From Owenia fusiformis (taxonomy: Eukaryota; Annelida; Polychaeta; Sabellida; Oweniidae): a DNA stretch of 64,000 nt. Made by a program: the position numbers and the translations under genes. Position 1 is the first letter of the stretch. Each line of letters starts with the position of its first letter. Positions 1 to 13,700 of the stretch are shown here, one piece after another. Below the pieces are notes generated by a model that worked only from the letters and a program-made list of their open reading frames with translations, made no database searches and had not been told where the DNA came from. The stretch lies in contig CAIIXF020000006.1 in assembly GCA_903813345.2 (NCBI GenBank), positions 14,636,348 through 14,700,347 on the forward strand, given 5' to 3'.

Positions 1-330
1 TTTTTGAAAATCATCTACAAGTTGCCAGGAGTTCAAATCTGACATTAGTTTGAGGATTTGACCTTTACTTGACCTTCAGTGACCTTTGAAAGGTCAAAAA
101 AGTTGGTTGATTTTTGGATGTTTTTGGTCAGCTTAATCACAAAAGACCTTACTGAGCTCTGAATTAGTAAATTTTTCAAGGTCTAAGGTCATCAAACTAG
201 GTCACACAACTGTGCTATCTAAGTTTCTCAAAGTTCGAGACTACAAATCCAAATCAATATTTTTGTTTGAAAGTCAGTATATACATTCCTCAGAAGGTTC
301 CAAACTGTGTGAGCACAGGACCGTGGGTCC
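1..330. repeat. Diverged GACCTT/AAGGTC-type dispersed repeat
   Basis: This stretch upstream of the first visible exon is full of short GACCTT and AAGGTCA words and repeatedly mentions of the type 'ttgacctt'. The same word set forms the 145-bp tandem array at 51.4-53.1 kb. It is probably a degraded relative of that repeat lying in an intron. No coding potential is seen. Confidence 0.45.
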
Positions 331-463
331 TTCATTATTATTTGTAATGGAGTCAAGAGAAAAAGTAAAAAGTCTACCCTGTTTTCTTTGATTAAATGAG
401 TTTAAATTAAAGGATGACATCAGAAACCTTTCACTGTATAATCCTTCTGTATTTTGTCTTTAG

Positions 464-3400
464 ACAGAGATCCAACAAGCAGGTGGACAACTGGAAGAAC
501 TACATGGTGTATTGACCCGAACAAGGAGTGAAATAAGAAACAAGGACACAATAATGCAGAATATGAAAGACTCTTTAAGGTTCCAATTACATCCATAATG
601 TGTTAATTAAATAGTGAATTTGATACTGCTATTATTCAATATTTCATTGACATAACTAACATGTGCTTACTAAAAACAATAAAATACCACATTCTGTACT
701 TAAAAGTAGAAATCTACTTCTCATCTATCACTTTTAAATTTTAAGAATCTAAGGGCAATGATGATATTGATGTTTGAAACCTCCCTAAAAATCTTTAGTA
801 AACATCAACATGATTATTTCAGGCAAAGCTCAGATGAGATCCATGAGAAGGACCACCATATAGAAGAGATGGAACAAGCTTTGAAAGACAGACAATGGGA
901 ACTACAGCAAAGGGCTGCACAGGTATGTAGGACTGTAGCAAGGATTTGAGATGGGGTTGAGTTTCCTTCCTGGCCTGGGTTCATTGATCTTTCAGAAAAG
1001 GGGGTTGTTCCCAGCCGGGGTTTCGTTTTATAATGAAATGGGGGTTCAAGGTGAAGTGGTTTCGATTTCGCACAAGCCCCTTGAACCCCCTTTCACTACG
1101 CCCATGGGTATGCAACACATACTATACGAGGGGTGATCAATAAGTAATGGGCGCTTTTTTACACGGATGCTTTTTATGGACCAATCTCTTTGATTTTTCC
1201 ACCAGTGATACATCATTCAATTATCTATCAGCTCTGAAGATTTGAAAACAAGATATGTAATGCGTGTTGATATATCTTTATTTTCGTGGAGGGAGTACAG
1301 GTACCCCGGGACCGACATTTACGTCACATATTCTGAAGTAATGCCAATTTGGCATATCAGTTAGATTTGAACTTTTTGATATGCCAAAAGAGTTGTGTTG
1401 TTTGAATATCATGCTGCCTGTGGTAACACATAAAAGATTATTGTATTGTGATGTCAAAGTGTTGTATGGTCAGGGTTTGCAGGTTGATTTGAGAATGCAC
1501 TGTGGAAGAAGGGGTTAGTAAGAGGAGGTAACACCGTACTCCATGTGGACAATGCCCCTGCCCAAATATCTCAAACTTTGCAAGATACAATATCCCTTAG
1601 TCCAGATCTGGCCACACATGACTTATTTATTTCTATACTACTTATTTCTGTAGAGAAAGGATGCAGGTTTAATGACATTGATGAAATAAAACCAGCTGTG
1701 TAACTGCAGCTTGCTACCATGTCAGAGAATAGATTCAGGCTTGTCTTTCAATCTTGGGTTAAACTGATAATGAGGAGTGTGTAGCACTTAATGGAACCTA
1801 TGTAGAGGGCCTTGTTAAATGAAGGTTTTGTTCAACTTGCATTAAACTGCATTGCACGTTAAACGAGCTAAATAGCTTCAGAATGTGTGACGTTATGTCG
1901 GTCCCAGGGTACCTATACCTCCTTCACAGAAATAAAGATATATCAAAATATATTACATGCTTTGTCTCCAAATCTTCAGAGTTGATAGAAAATTGTTACT
2001 AGTTACAACACCCAGCTGAGAATTTAAAAATTACATAGCATCCTCTTCCTCTTGAATATTCATTTGCATCCAATTGACAATTTAAAAGTCACAAAAATAT
2101 ATGAATATTTTCAGCAGTCTTAATTTAAACATTTATGAGATAAAGAGAGAAACGATGAATTTTGTAGAGAAAAATTCTTTTGGTAACAAATATGACTCAT
2201 AATAATGTTGGATATGCTGAATGTATCAAACGCCACCTATTGTAGGTAACTCAGTTAGACATGACCATAAAGGAACACCGTAGTGACATGGAACATCAGA
2301 TTGTCAGACTGGAATCTGCTCTGAAGAAATCCAATGCTGAATTAAAACAACGCTCTTCACAGGTATGTTATCTGAACCTGGTCAATATTTCAGAACATAA
2401 TTCAGTTCCATTTCAGATTGAGTCTAATTTTGATAAAATTGCTCACATTTTGAAAAAATGCTTTAAGGGAGCTATGTCCTTTTCTGGCATGATCCGGGGG
2501 TGGAGGTTTCATGCAACCCCTACCAATCCCTTTCCTCATGGCTCTTTGTATGCATAGCTATATGTGAAGTGTCACAAAAATCATTTTGATAATCAATATG
2601 TTTATTTTCTACCTTATAGTTAGCAGATGTGGATGACAAATGCCAAAACTTTAAAAACCAGCTGAAAGACAAAACACTAGAACTGGCACATGCTGAACAG
2701 AATCTCAGGAAATTAAAGATTGAAGCAGAAAACAAATCAGCCAAGATTGAAGAACTAGAGCATGTGATTAGTCAGCATAAGAGCAAAGGGGAGGAGCTTA
2801 AAGAAGAAAGTCGAGAGATTGGTCAGCAACTCAGGGTAGCAAGGTACAGTGAAAAAATTTTTTGAAGTGAATTTGAAAAGTTGTTATTCCATTAATTTAA
2901 TAGAGGTTGAGACATCTCAGTATTTTCATCATATTGAAATCAATGTCTCTTATATTTTGATGCTAGAGAATTCTATTTTATTTGCCCTCATTTCAATCTT
3001 CGTCTGCTGCATCAACAGAATAAGGAAAAAATACAGATACCAGTAAAACCTGTGTACAGTGAACACTTATGGAACCATAAAAATGTAAGAAGTTGTTCAC
3101 TACAGAGGTGTCAATGGGGTATGCGCTGTGAAGAGTTTACTAGAGACTGAGACAGATATTCACTAAGACAGGTTTAACTGCGTTCAATGTGTACATGTAT
3201 TTTATAGAGAAGAGATTCAAAGAAAACACCAAGAAATCACAGAAAATCGTAAACTGCTCAGCCAATCACAAAATGAACAGGATCGTCTGGCACGAGAACT
3301 TGATGATGCAATAGTGATGTCACAGGTAGGATATCTTGTCATCTTTACTAATTTCTTTTGAAAGATCAAATGTAGAAGAATAGATAAAATTATAGCACTT

Positions 3401-6258
3401 AGTATAACTCTTTGTCATTAATATCAATTTTGGGCCCTGCTGTTGGAAGTTTGAAAATTGCACTCTATACTGTTGAAAATCAGTTTATACCTTGCCAAAA
3501 GGGTAAAATATTGTAATATTTTGATGAGGAATTCTCAAGCAACCTGTTAAGAAAAAGTAGTGAGTAAAACATTTAATAGTAATAATTATTTGCAGGTGAT
3601 AACATTATATTACATTAATGTTTGATTTGAAGAAACTTTATAGTGATGCATACTATTGAAAAGATATACACTTTCAGAATAAGGATGCTGACAATGCTAG
3701 GTTAGCTGAGGAACTGGGAGCAGCCAAGGCGAGGGAAGTCCAAGCAGACACAAGGACAGCAGCTGAGGTCAGGAGGCTCAGAAATGAGTTAGATCTCCTG
3801 CAACATCAGCATAAACAAGAAGTGAGATATTCATTTACCTAAACAATTTTTTGAAATGGATAAATATTATTTATCCTTATTTTATACATTTAGGGAGTAT
3901 GTTACCTTTATGATTCCTATTCCAATTATCTATGAAAATAAATATACTCTAAATAATTATTCCTGATTGTCTATTTCATTTTATATAAACAAGAAGTGGT
4001 ACAAATGTAGTATCATTCATAGTTATTCTGAGAGTTTTTACTTAATTATGTTGTTTTTTCACATGTTTAGATTGCAACTCTACAACAAACTTACAATGAC
4101 ACCATGACCTTGAAGGACGAGGAGGGGTCACAGTACAGGGTCAAGGTCAAACATCTCGAAGGTCAAATTGAAAACCTTCATGATGAATTAAGACATGCCC
4201 AGGGGGAAGTTATGCGCCTCAAGAATACTCTAAATGTAAAGAAGAATGATATAGATGCTTTAAATGAAACTATTGTCATCAAAGTAAGTGGCGAAATATT
4301 GTATATTCCCACATAAATGTAAAACCATTTAACTTAGATACTACAGATTATTGTGATAAGCCAGCCTGAGGTCACTTTTCTCTTGCAAATACATGTATTT
4401 TTGAAGTTTGGTTCAACACCTGTATTTTATTTGAAATTTGCAGGAATTTATATTTGACCATGTTTTTTCCTATTTCTTGTTTTCCATAATATTAACTTGT
4501 TTTATGATCAACTGATCGGAGTTCACATTGCAATTTGAGACACTAAAAGAGGACTGGGCTTCTGTCTGAAGTCATAGATTTTCTTTATATCTCATAGAGT
4601 TATATGCTTTATCTTGAGAGACCCATTAAAATACAATGCAATATTTTTAAGAACTTGTAGAAATTATTTTGACAATAATTTTAAAAATAAACCATTGTTC
4701 TGTTTCAGGAAGGTGAAATGGCAAGACTGGAGGCAAAAGTATCAGGATATGAAAGAGCTACATTTGGTGCTATGGGGTCTGCTAAAAAGACTCCACAGCA
4801 TAATCATAACAGATCATCGTCAATGAAATCATTGAATAATATTATGCAACAAAACATTCCAACTGTCGGAGAGATTTTATCCCGGAATAGTCCAAACATT
4901 ACCCATAATGCAACCAACCCAGTGATGCGTCGCAGTTCTTCCACTCATGATATATACTCACATTCCTACTCGCCAAATTCTAGTTTTGTTCTAGAAGATC
5001 CCCGAGAAACATTCCAAAGCAATAAAAGATCAAAAGATCATGATGATCGACGAACTGACTCTTTAAGAGGTCATTTATTTAATCAGTATAGGAAGAAGCC
5101 TTATCAAAGTCATTCCAACGATCAAGAGTTCTCAAATGGAGACATGACAGATAGTTCAAACATTAGTGGTGTTTATGCCTTATCATCTGACACTGAGGAT
5201 CTAGAAACTTTTCAGGGAATGCTTCAACATGTTAATAAAATGTATAGTAAAATTCCAGTGCCATCAAGAACTAGACCCCTATCAGGGGATACCGTCCAAA
5301 ATACAGCCATATCCAATGGGTCTTCAAAATCAAAAAAGACCCCTTCGCAATTTTCACTTTCACCAATGAAAGCTGTGCATTATGAGGATAATATTGTGAC
5401 TCAGGTATCTTTAGAAAATGACACGATGGCTCATGATACTCTAACAGAACCAGGTAATGAACTCAATACTCCAGGAAATGAAACTGATGAACAAGATTTT
5501 CAAAATGGACCAAGTGATAATGTTTTGGACTTTGGATACTCTGAAAGTCGGAATATGGGAGGTCAATCTGTTTATCGTGAAAAAAATGGACATGGATTAG
5601 GGCATGAAGTGTATATCTCTGATGATCTTCAATTAGGTACAGTATTGTAAAAGCAAAACAAATTGATAGCACAATGGATATATAATTTAATTAATTTCCA
5701 ACTCCAATCATGATATTAATTTCACATTTAAAAAATGGAAAACTCCTATTTTCATTTTGGTACAGTATACCATATTAGAGAAACTGTAGTCATGCATTTG
5801 TTGATTGATCTATGAATATTGAAAAACACTGAGTCAGCTAGTCTCAGCTATTCCCTATATTCCAGGAGAGGCATCAAGTTCATTAAAACAACAACTGCAA
5901 GAGCAAAAGGCAAAGTTCCACGCTGTCAGGGAAGTCCAGAAACAAGCCAGTCTAAACCCTGAACAATGGTAGGTGCTAACTAGGCTTATTCATGGATTAC
6001 TACTACTTTGTACATGGTCCACAGGACTGAACTATGGTTGTTTTTGAAACAGGGATGGGTCTATAAATTATGAAGGTTTAAGTGGGATATATGAAGTAAT
6101 TTTGCCAAAATAAATGCAATTCTTTTCAAATACTACATGTAGTTATTTATTCTAAAATGTGTTTCTCATCATATTTCAGTTTGGAAGATATGCAAAGAAA
6201 ACTTCAAGCAAATGAAAGGAGGAGACAGAAAATACAAGGAAGTTTACAAAAGACTTAG
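464..6258 (+). CDS. 3' part of a long coiled-coil protein (CCDC18-like candidate), 10 exons
   Basis: Ten phase-consistent exons: 464-579, 823-922, 2255-2362, 2620-2843, 3208-3325, 3678-3821, 4071-4283, 4709-5636, 5866-5968 and 6180-6258, ending in TAG. Each is bounded by AG and GT. The 5' end is outside the window. Exons 1-7 encode almost uninterrupted heptad-type coiled coil, rich in E, K, Q, L and R (for example LEHVISQHKSKGEELKEE). The large eighth exon (about 309 aa) changes to a Ser/Asn/Thr-rich, probably disordered region. The last two exons return to a short basic coiled coil ending GSLQKT. Structural or centrosomal proteins of the CCDC18 type have this build, but I did not recognise the family with certainty. 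Introns hold a mariner remnant and a small MITE. The gene is convergent with MS4A-like copy A. Confidence 0.8.
1137..2000 (+). mobile_element. Decayed mariner-type transposon with long inverted ends
   Basis: The left arm (about 1220-1345) and right arm (about 1865-1990) are inverted copies of about 125 bp. Both carry a 'gggaccgacat' block and a 'gatatatctttatttt'-type block. Between them, plus-strand codons from about 1530 read HVDNAPAQISQT, then SPDLATHDLF, then RFNDIDEIKPAV. These match the C-terminal DD(34)D transposase motifs of mariner (xxDNAPxH, SPDLxPxD). The N-terminal two thirds are missing and stops interrupt the rest, so this is an internally deleted fossil. It lies in an intron of the coiled-coil gene. 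Confidence 0.75.
3041..3180. mobile_element. Pogo-like MITE (short)
   Basis: The segment begins CAGTAAAACCTGTGTACAG and ends with the inverted form GACAGGTTTAACTG, enclosing about 110 bp without an ORF. The same ends are seen at 23646-24106 and, weaker, at 50457-50631. CAGTAAAACCTGT ends with TA insertion are typical of pogo-type Tc1/mariner elements. TA duplication is not preserved here. Confidence 0.5.
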
Positions 6259-7764
6259 AATTATGAATCGTCAGACCAAGTGGCCATATTGAAGTAGTGG
6301 AATTGTAGCTTGTTGCTCATGGTGGACTTCAGCTTTCCAAAACTGGAACAACATTTCCCTTTAACCTAAATGAATTGTCAGAAATAACCTTACATTGAAC
6401 TTTGAAGTGATCTGTCTCACCCAGGTGCCTCAGTATCACATGACTTGTATAAGCCAAAATTAACCATACCACGGTGAATACAGAGTTCACTGGTACTTCT
6501 TTGTCTCATGAGTAACTTAACCAATCAGATTGCTTACTTGATAGATACCCAGACAACAGTTAATATATATATAATATGATTTATTAGTACTGATTAATAC
6601 ATATAATACATACATATATAATATGTATTTTTTGAGCCAACACCATAGAATTGATGTATATTTTATGAAATACTAGTAGATACATTTGATGTAATAAATT
6701 ATATTTGTATTTATGAAATACATTTAATGTATCAATTGTAGATAACTCTTCAAAATCACTTAGATTTGTTCACTTTGTGAAATATGTCAGTCGTCATTCT
6801 GATACTCATAGCATCTTTCTGTTTCACCTGAAACATGCTCTGATATTATGAGGCATATTCTGTGATCTGAGCACATAGGATGGGAAGAGTTGTAAATGTC
6901 AATAAGTGTGATAGTTATCATTTACCTAATGTCAATACATTACATAATAGGCATTGTATTTAACAGCAGATATTAGCACAGGCATGCATAAACAAGTTTA
7001 ATGACCCCAATTAAATGAAATATGAGCTGGGATGAAAGATCTCAAAAATCCTCAATTTTGGGCTCTCCTGGATCGCCAAATCAAGCTCATTATATCATGG
7101 CATCTCAGGGCTGAGAAGAAATGAGATGTCATGGATTATCATGATGGTCAGTCGTGATCTTAAGATTCATTTTTGACCAGGTTAGGGATTGTGTCCGATT
7201 ATGTACAGTTATGGAAAATCTTAATTTTGTTTCGACCCACCCCTTCCTCTCATCTAATGAAATTTGTAAATGTTGATTGGTCTTTCACTTGAATATTTAA
7301 AAATCAACACTTTTTACCAACGAAACCATTAATTACACCCTCCCCCTAAAAAAACTAGTTCCACAACTTTTGAAATTTTTACTGATGCAAGAGCAGACTA
7401 ACCAAGATTTGATTAGGTCTTGACTATGCTTGGTAACTTACTTTGCAGTCATTTTAATCGATTGTTGAAACTTTTTGAAAATGATGTGTGTAATCAGTTG
7501 AGTATTTACTTCAACCACATGGAGCCTGTGATTGCTGAGTTACTGGATTGTTTAAGCAATTTAAGGACCTTAACAAATGTTTCTTTTTATAAAAGTCATC
7601 GATCAATTAAAGGACCTTAACAAATGTTTCTTTTTATAAAAGTCATCGATAATATCTGTTTCTCCTGGATATATATTGGCATCATTTAACTGACTACATT
7701 GTTGTTTTTTCATCATTTGCCCTAATTTGATCGAGTATATTTATTTTCCGTATCTTTAGTCCAT
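6259..7764. other. Intergenic region between convergent genes
   Basis: This holds the 3' UTR of the coiled-coil gene, with an AATAAA-like word near 6693, then about 1 kb of AT-rich sequence. A 45-bp segment is directly duplicated at about 7560-7605 and 7606-7650. A minus-strand AATAAA lies at 7740-7745, 20 bases past the stop of the MS4A-like gene. No further gene is seen. Confidence 0.6.
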
Positions 7765-10700
7765 TCAAAGTTTTTCTTTCTCTGTATATTGGGGAGGTGG
7801 GCCATCAGCAGCTTGGGCCTGTGGTACACTAGCACTATATGCAGGTGCTTGTTGTACATTGATGTTGTAGCCAGGTGAAACGTTGATGGCATGGACTCCT
7901 GAAAATAATTTTTTCAATCATTCATGAAACACTAATTTAGAACTTACTGGAATATTTTTTTCATTTGAATAATACTTAAGTATTAATTTATATCCGATGA
8001 CTTGAAGGTTAGTGATAGCTATATTACTGTTCTGTAAACAGTACTGTTTTTCCATTGAGCTAGCAGACCTGATACATGAGATACAGAACCAAGTAAAATG
8101 GCTAAAGAAGTATGTGTTTGTGTATATCACAAGTACCATATTACCTGGTTGGTTGGTGGCATGCATCTGTGATATTGGGGCAGCATTGCTTGGCTGGCCA
8201 GACACAATGATCACTTGTTGCCCATTTGTGGTCATTGCTGGGACTCCTTGTTGCCCTTGTCCAATAATATGACCATGTTGTGTGTTTGGTTCCTAGAATA
8301 TTAACATGTTTAAAAGTAAACAAGCATGTTCATTGCTTAGCATTCAGGCTACATTAATTTACTTCTTACAAGCAGATCACCTTATAGGATCACAGTCACA
8401 ATGTATTTCATTATTCTAAGTTAGTAAATATAATTTACTTACACTTGTGTTGTTGCAACAACAGACAGCCTTACAGCAGTAGGCCGAGGATGTAATACCC
8501 AGTACTGCCTGGATGATAGATGCCATCACCAGTAGAGCATTTATTGCAACTCGTCCACCCTGAATTCATGATTAAAAGCATAAATGAAAATTGACAGTGG
8601 CATCAGTTCTAGTTGCTTTGCCTAATAGACTGCATAATAGCCCTGATGATTCTGTATTCCTTCATACATAAATGAACAGCAATTATGCAATCTTCTTGTG
8701 CAACGGGACATCTGAGGGAGGTATTTATGTCTGATGGGGAATAAATAATTATATGGTGCAATGTCAGCATTTGTCAGACAGAATGTCGATGAAAATGGAC
8801 TCATCTTTGGTTTATGCTTCTATCCAAACTTGTGCAACATTTCACCGTATGAATTAGTTATCATTATTAATTCCTTAAATGGCTCTATCTATATGCAGAA
8901 TGCTCAGATAACATCATTTTATGAAGAATGTTTGTTGACTCTTCAAATGGGGAAGGTTAAGTGGGACATCTTAAAGCGAGAATCAGATCCATAGTGTCTG
9001 ACAAAATTACTAGCAACAAGTGGGACGTAGCTCTCAGTGTATTCCATATTTATTGAAAAATGAATGTATTATTGTAAAAATTCTTAGTTTTCCTCAAATT
9101 AAGTATACACTTTGGGTATTTTTAGAAAATACACATGACAAGGAATGATTTGAGCCTAAAATATTGGGTTTGTAGAAAAAACAGGTATTGGGTACTAAAT
9201 TTTACATGAAGGGTTTAAGCTGGTACCTAAACACTGGGTTTCTATTATAGAATCATTTTTAGCCAGCACATGATCGTATAATTACTGTCACATTTAATGT
9301 CTCTTTACCAGAATGAACCATAAAACCGTCATTCTGTTGTTGTCTTCATTTTAAAGTAGATACGTGTAATGCTTCATTTCTAATTTGTTAGAGGACGAGT
9401 TCAATCTGGTAAAAAGACATTAAAAGTGACAATAATAGCTTGTGCAAGCTAAAAAAGGTTCAAATAATAGATACCCAGTTTTTAGATACCCAGCTTTTAG
9501 GTACCCACTTTTTCAACATGGTATGGGGTATCTAGCTTTATTCCCACATACAGGATTTAATACCCAGTACTCTGTACTCAGTTTTTTCTACAAATCCCAA
9601 AATATTCTAAAATTGAAACAATTTTTGCCAAGAGTTCTTGTTAGGATCTTGCAAGATCTGATTTTTCTTTTACCGCGTACCTTGGTATGGCAAAAATGGT
9701 AATTATATTCATAGTTGCATTGATACTTCAGGTATTCAACATCATTTGCCAGTCCAATGGAAGAGTTGACCAACAGAGTTAGGCAGGCAATAGACACCAT
9801 CACAATTGACAAGACCATAAATGTGATGATCTGCAAAATAAAAGAAATGTGTCCAAATATCAAATCTAAATGTGACTAATAGTATTCAAAATACCGAATA
9901 TCAAACCCTCATCTTTATGTTACTTGTTGGCCTTATTTTAAAATACACAACGGAGATATGTCAGCTGTTATTGAAGGCTGCTTACCAAACATTTTGATTT
10001 TGATCTGCCTGCAGCTATGCCAAAAGATCCAGTCAGTATAAAGAACTGCAAAATATATAGATTGTTAACAAATGAGAGATAACATTGTTGAATTAACTGA
10101 AGCATTCAGTCCTCAGAAAAAGACTTCCTATGAGATAAACTTTAACAGGAGATGTACACAACTGTCTGCAAATAGATTTAATCTATAAGGTGGCCCCAAA
10201 AAACAGAACACTCCAAAAACGAAATAATTTCTAAATACACATGTAATCAGATTCATTTTTCATGTACAGAAACTGCAATCTATGGATGACAATGTGAGGC
10301 CAAATGTGTTACATAGCATTCATTTTTCTTGTTATGGTCAATTGCAAAATGTGCCCACTTTTGATAGAAAACAAAATGAAAGGTTTTCGTGTCAACCAGA
10401 AGTTTACACATCCTTTGTTTAAACCAATCACAATTATTTACTTCCTTTTTAAGCTCCATTTTGTGAGTATAGTGATTGAGATCATTAATGAGGAAGTGTC
10501 CCAGCAACCTTTAAGCCATCTTTAGGTATGGCTGCACCTTCTGAGTGATACCTTGGAACTGCGTTCACTGCAATCACACACTGTACTTTCAGATGTTCTC
10601 ATACCCCCATTTTTAGAAACCTCCCATTCAGATGTTTCACAGTTCTCCTTTCTTCCTCTTCCAACTCGTTATCAAATATTTGACACCATATTTGAAACCA

Positions 10701-13700
10701 CATGTTATGCAATCCTCTTAAGTGATCATTCTGCTGTCTTCATGATTTCTCAAGAATTCATTCAATGAAATTTCGAAGCCGTTTCAAATAAAGATAAATG
10801 ACAGAATGTTGAAAATGAAAGATTTGACCTAGTTCTTGAACTTTGACCTAGATCAAAATTTGACCCAATTTCTGAGAAACTAAATAGTCAGTACCCTAAA
10901 GGTGCAACAGTTAGTGCAGAGGGACCATCCAATGATCATCGACCACTGTCAAAATATATTTAGGTTTGGATACTTCATCAAAACTAACATATATTTTTAT
11001 TATCTACAAAGAAACCCCCTCAATGAACATTATTTCAGCTGATATTCCTCTTGCAAGGTGGTGGATCTTAAAAATCTATAAGTGGTTCTCCCTTTATAGA
11101 AGCTTTGAACTGAATTTACACTTCTTAATGCTGAAATTGATAGTTTACCCATACAATTTAAAAAAATAGGTATGTCAAAGATGTTAAGCCAAATGTTGCC
11201 CTGGATGATAGCTCAGAAAATTTTGAAAATGAATTTTCTGGAGTCTAATAATTCCTGTGTAACAAACTTGATATCGTATTATCATCCATAGATTCTGTTT
11301 TCTTTATTTCATGATAATAAGTCATACAATTCAGTAGTACAGGGCCTACACGTAGGCATTTTTGGCCCTGTTAAAATTAACGATATAACAATACAAATTA
11401 ATATAAAACATGTTTGAATAAGAAAATAATCAGTTAAACTTGAAGACAGGGTAGAGGAAGGTACATAAATATGAGTTTTGAATTGTGAGTTATTTTTTGA
11501 CTTCCCTGAAGATAGCAAGTGGAAAATCAGCTGTAAGTTCAATAACCTTTTTATTTGTAAAATGGAGTCAAGAGAGGGATCGGCTAAAAGTAAAAGATCT
11601 AGCTTGTCTTCCTGTCTCATAATTAAAGGATGGCAGTCCCCCTAGTTCTCTGTGGAAGTTGAGTCTTAAAACAGAGGGTATTGGAGTCTTAAAGAGGACA
11701 TTGGAGCAAAAGGTGTTAGGTTGATTCAGAAGATTGACCACATTTACATTTGGCATTTGTGTAAATAGGTGTTGCCTAAAAATTATATCACATCTTGTTT
11801 TATTTAGAACAATTTCCTCTTCTCTGTTAAGGTTTAATTTTGGTGTAGTAATTTCCTTCTTTTTACCGTTTAAAAAAGTTCTAATTTGATATTTAAAAGA
11901 GTTTGAGCTCACCAGATAACTAATTCCATAACTTTATACAAGATAAGACTGTGCATTTTCTTAATTTAGTTGATGCTTTAGGCATGTTAGGTGGGATCAT
12001 GAAGCTATTTGCGCGTCACAGTCTAGGATCATTTACTAGATTCCTATGCTGTTCAAAAACATTTGAGACATATGATGGAATTTTGTAATTTATTGCAACG
12101 TCATACATAAAAACCAATTTTTTCCTTCCTTCCATCAGATAAAGTTCTCCAACCTAGACATGTCATAACTTTCTCCGAATTTGACCCTTGGATGCATCCA
12201 CTTACTATAAGACTGGCTCTATATTGGACTCTATCTAAACTTGCTAAGCGGTTTAGATTTGCGCTGTCAAAATAATATTGCCATATTCAAGATGTGGGAG
12301 AATGATTGCTGTGTAACCCTACTATCACACCAAACTGCCAAACTAGTTCTCACTACGTTCACGAAAACGGGCTTAAACTGTGCACGAACGGATTTGACGT
12401 ACTAAGGACCCACTAAGAACCGTTCGGGATCTGTTTACAAACTTCATGAAATTACTAGAACGAGGAGGTCCTCCAGCACTCAGAGCATGCTCAAAATTTT
12501 CTGGTGATCGTCAAAACGTTGCCGAATCGGTTTTAAACTGTGTGCGAACTGAATGAACGTAGCTACAACGTCCTACGGTCTGTTTACGAACTTCATGGAC
12601 TTTCCCGGACGGGGTATGTGATTTAGAATTTTGAATCGATTCAAAATTCGATGGCGACCATACCGTTCTGTAATCAGGTCATGATGACCTTCAAGACTAA
12701 GGGACGGTTTATACTACGTTGCACACCGACGTGGTGCGACCTGGACGAACTGCGAATGAGATGGACGTATTGAAGACTGTTTATGAACGAAGTAGATAAT
12801 TATTTTAGACATATATCCCGACCGCAGCCAGATTGAGCCCGTTTTACGACGTTTTCGTAGGACTGGCAAGAACGGATAAGAACTAGTTTGGTGTGATAGG
12901 GGGGTTAATAGTTTGCAAATGCTTAATCTTACAGAAAACTTGAGTGCCTTAAATGAATGTAACATTTTATTGCATTTAGTAATTACAGAGTTAACTAGAA
13001 AATGGCAACTCCACAGAGTAGCAAATCCCAACGAACACTATATTAATCATCAATCTGTACAGTCACAATGTAATATTTACCATCTACTCTTACCTTCAAT
13101 AAATATTTTAAATCATTGTAATATCATGTGACCATACTTTCAAGATAACTCAAAGTAATGGTGAATTTCTGCTCTAGTCAGCTATTTTGAATTTTCAGAG
13201 GCGCAAATCAGAAAAACAATGCCATAATTGTGATCTACTCTGAAATACCTTCAATTTGAGTATAATATAGCCATACTTTTAAGAGATCAGAAAATAATTG
13301 TGAAATCCCGCATTAGCCGGCCATTTTGAATTTTTTGAGGCCAGAATCAGAAAAACGCTACAATATTTACAATCTACTCTAAATTGCCTTTCATTTGAGT
13401 ATAATAAAGCTATACTTCAAAAACATCTCAAAATCAACGCGAATTCCTGTTTTCCCAATCCCCCATTTACGGCCCCTGGGGGTCAGGGTGAAAAACCCGG
13501 GATATATGTGAAATAGATGGATATTGTTAATATACTACCAAAATTTCAAATAATAATATTTATTATTTTGGTTTAAAATGAAAAACATAAGATTTTTGCA
13601 AAAAGTTCCCGCCATTATTAAACTGGCGGCCATCTTGAAAAAAAATTTTTTTGCGTAAAATTATTCACCAATATACATCTTTCCACCAAATATGAAGGAA

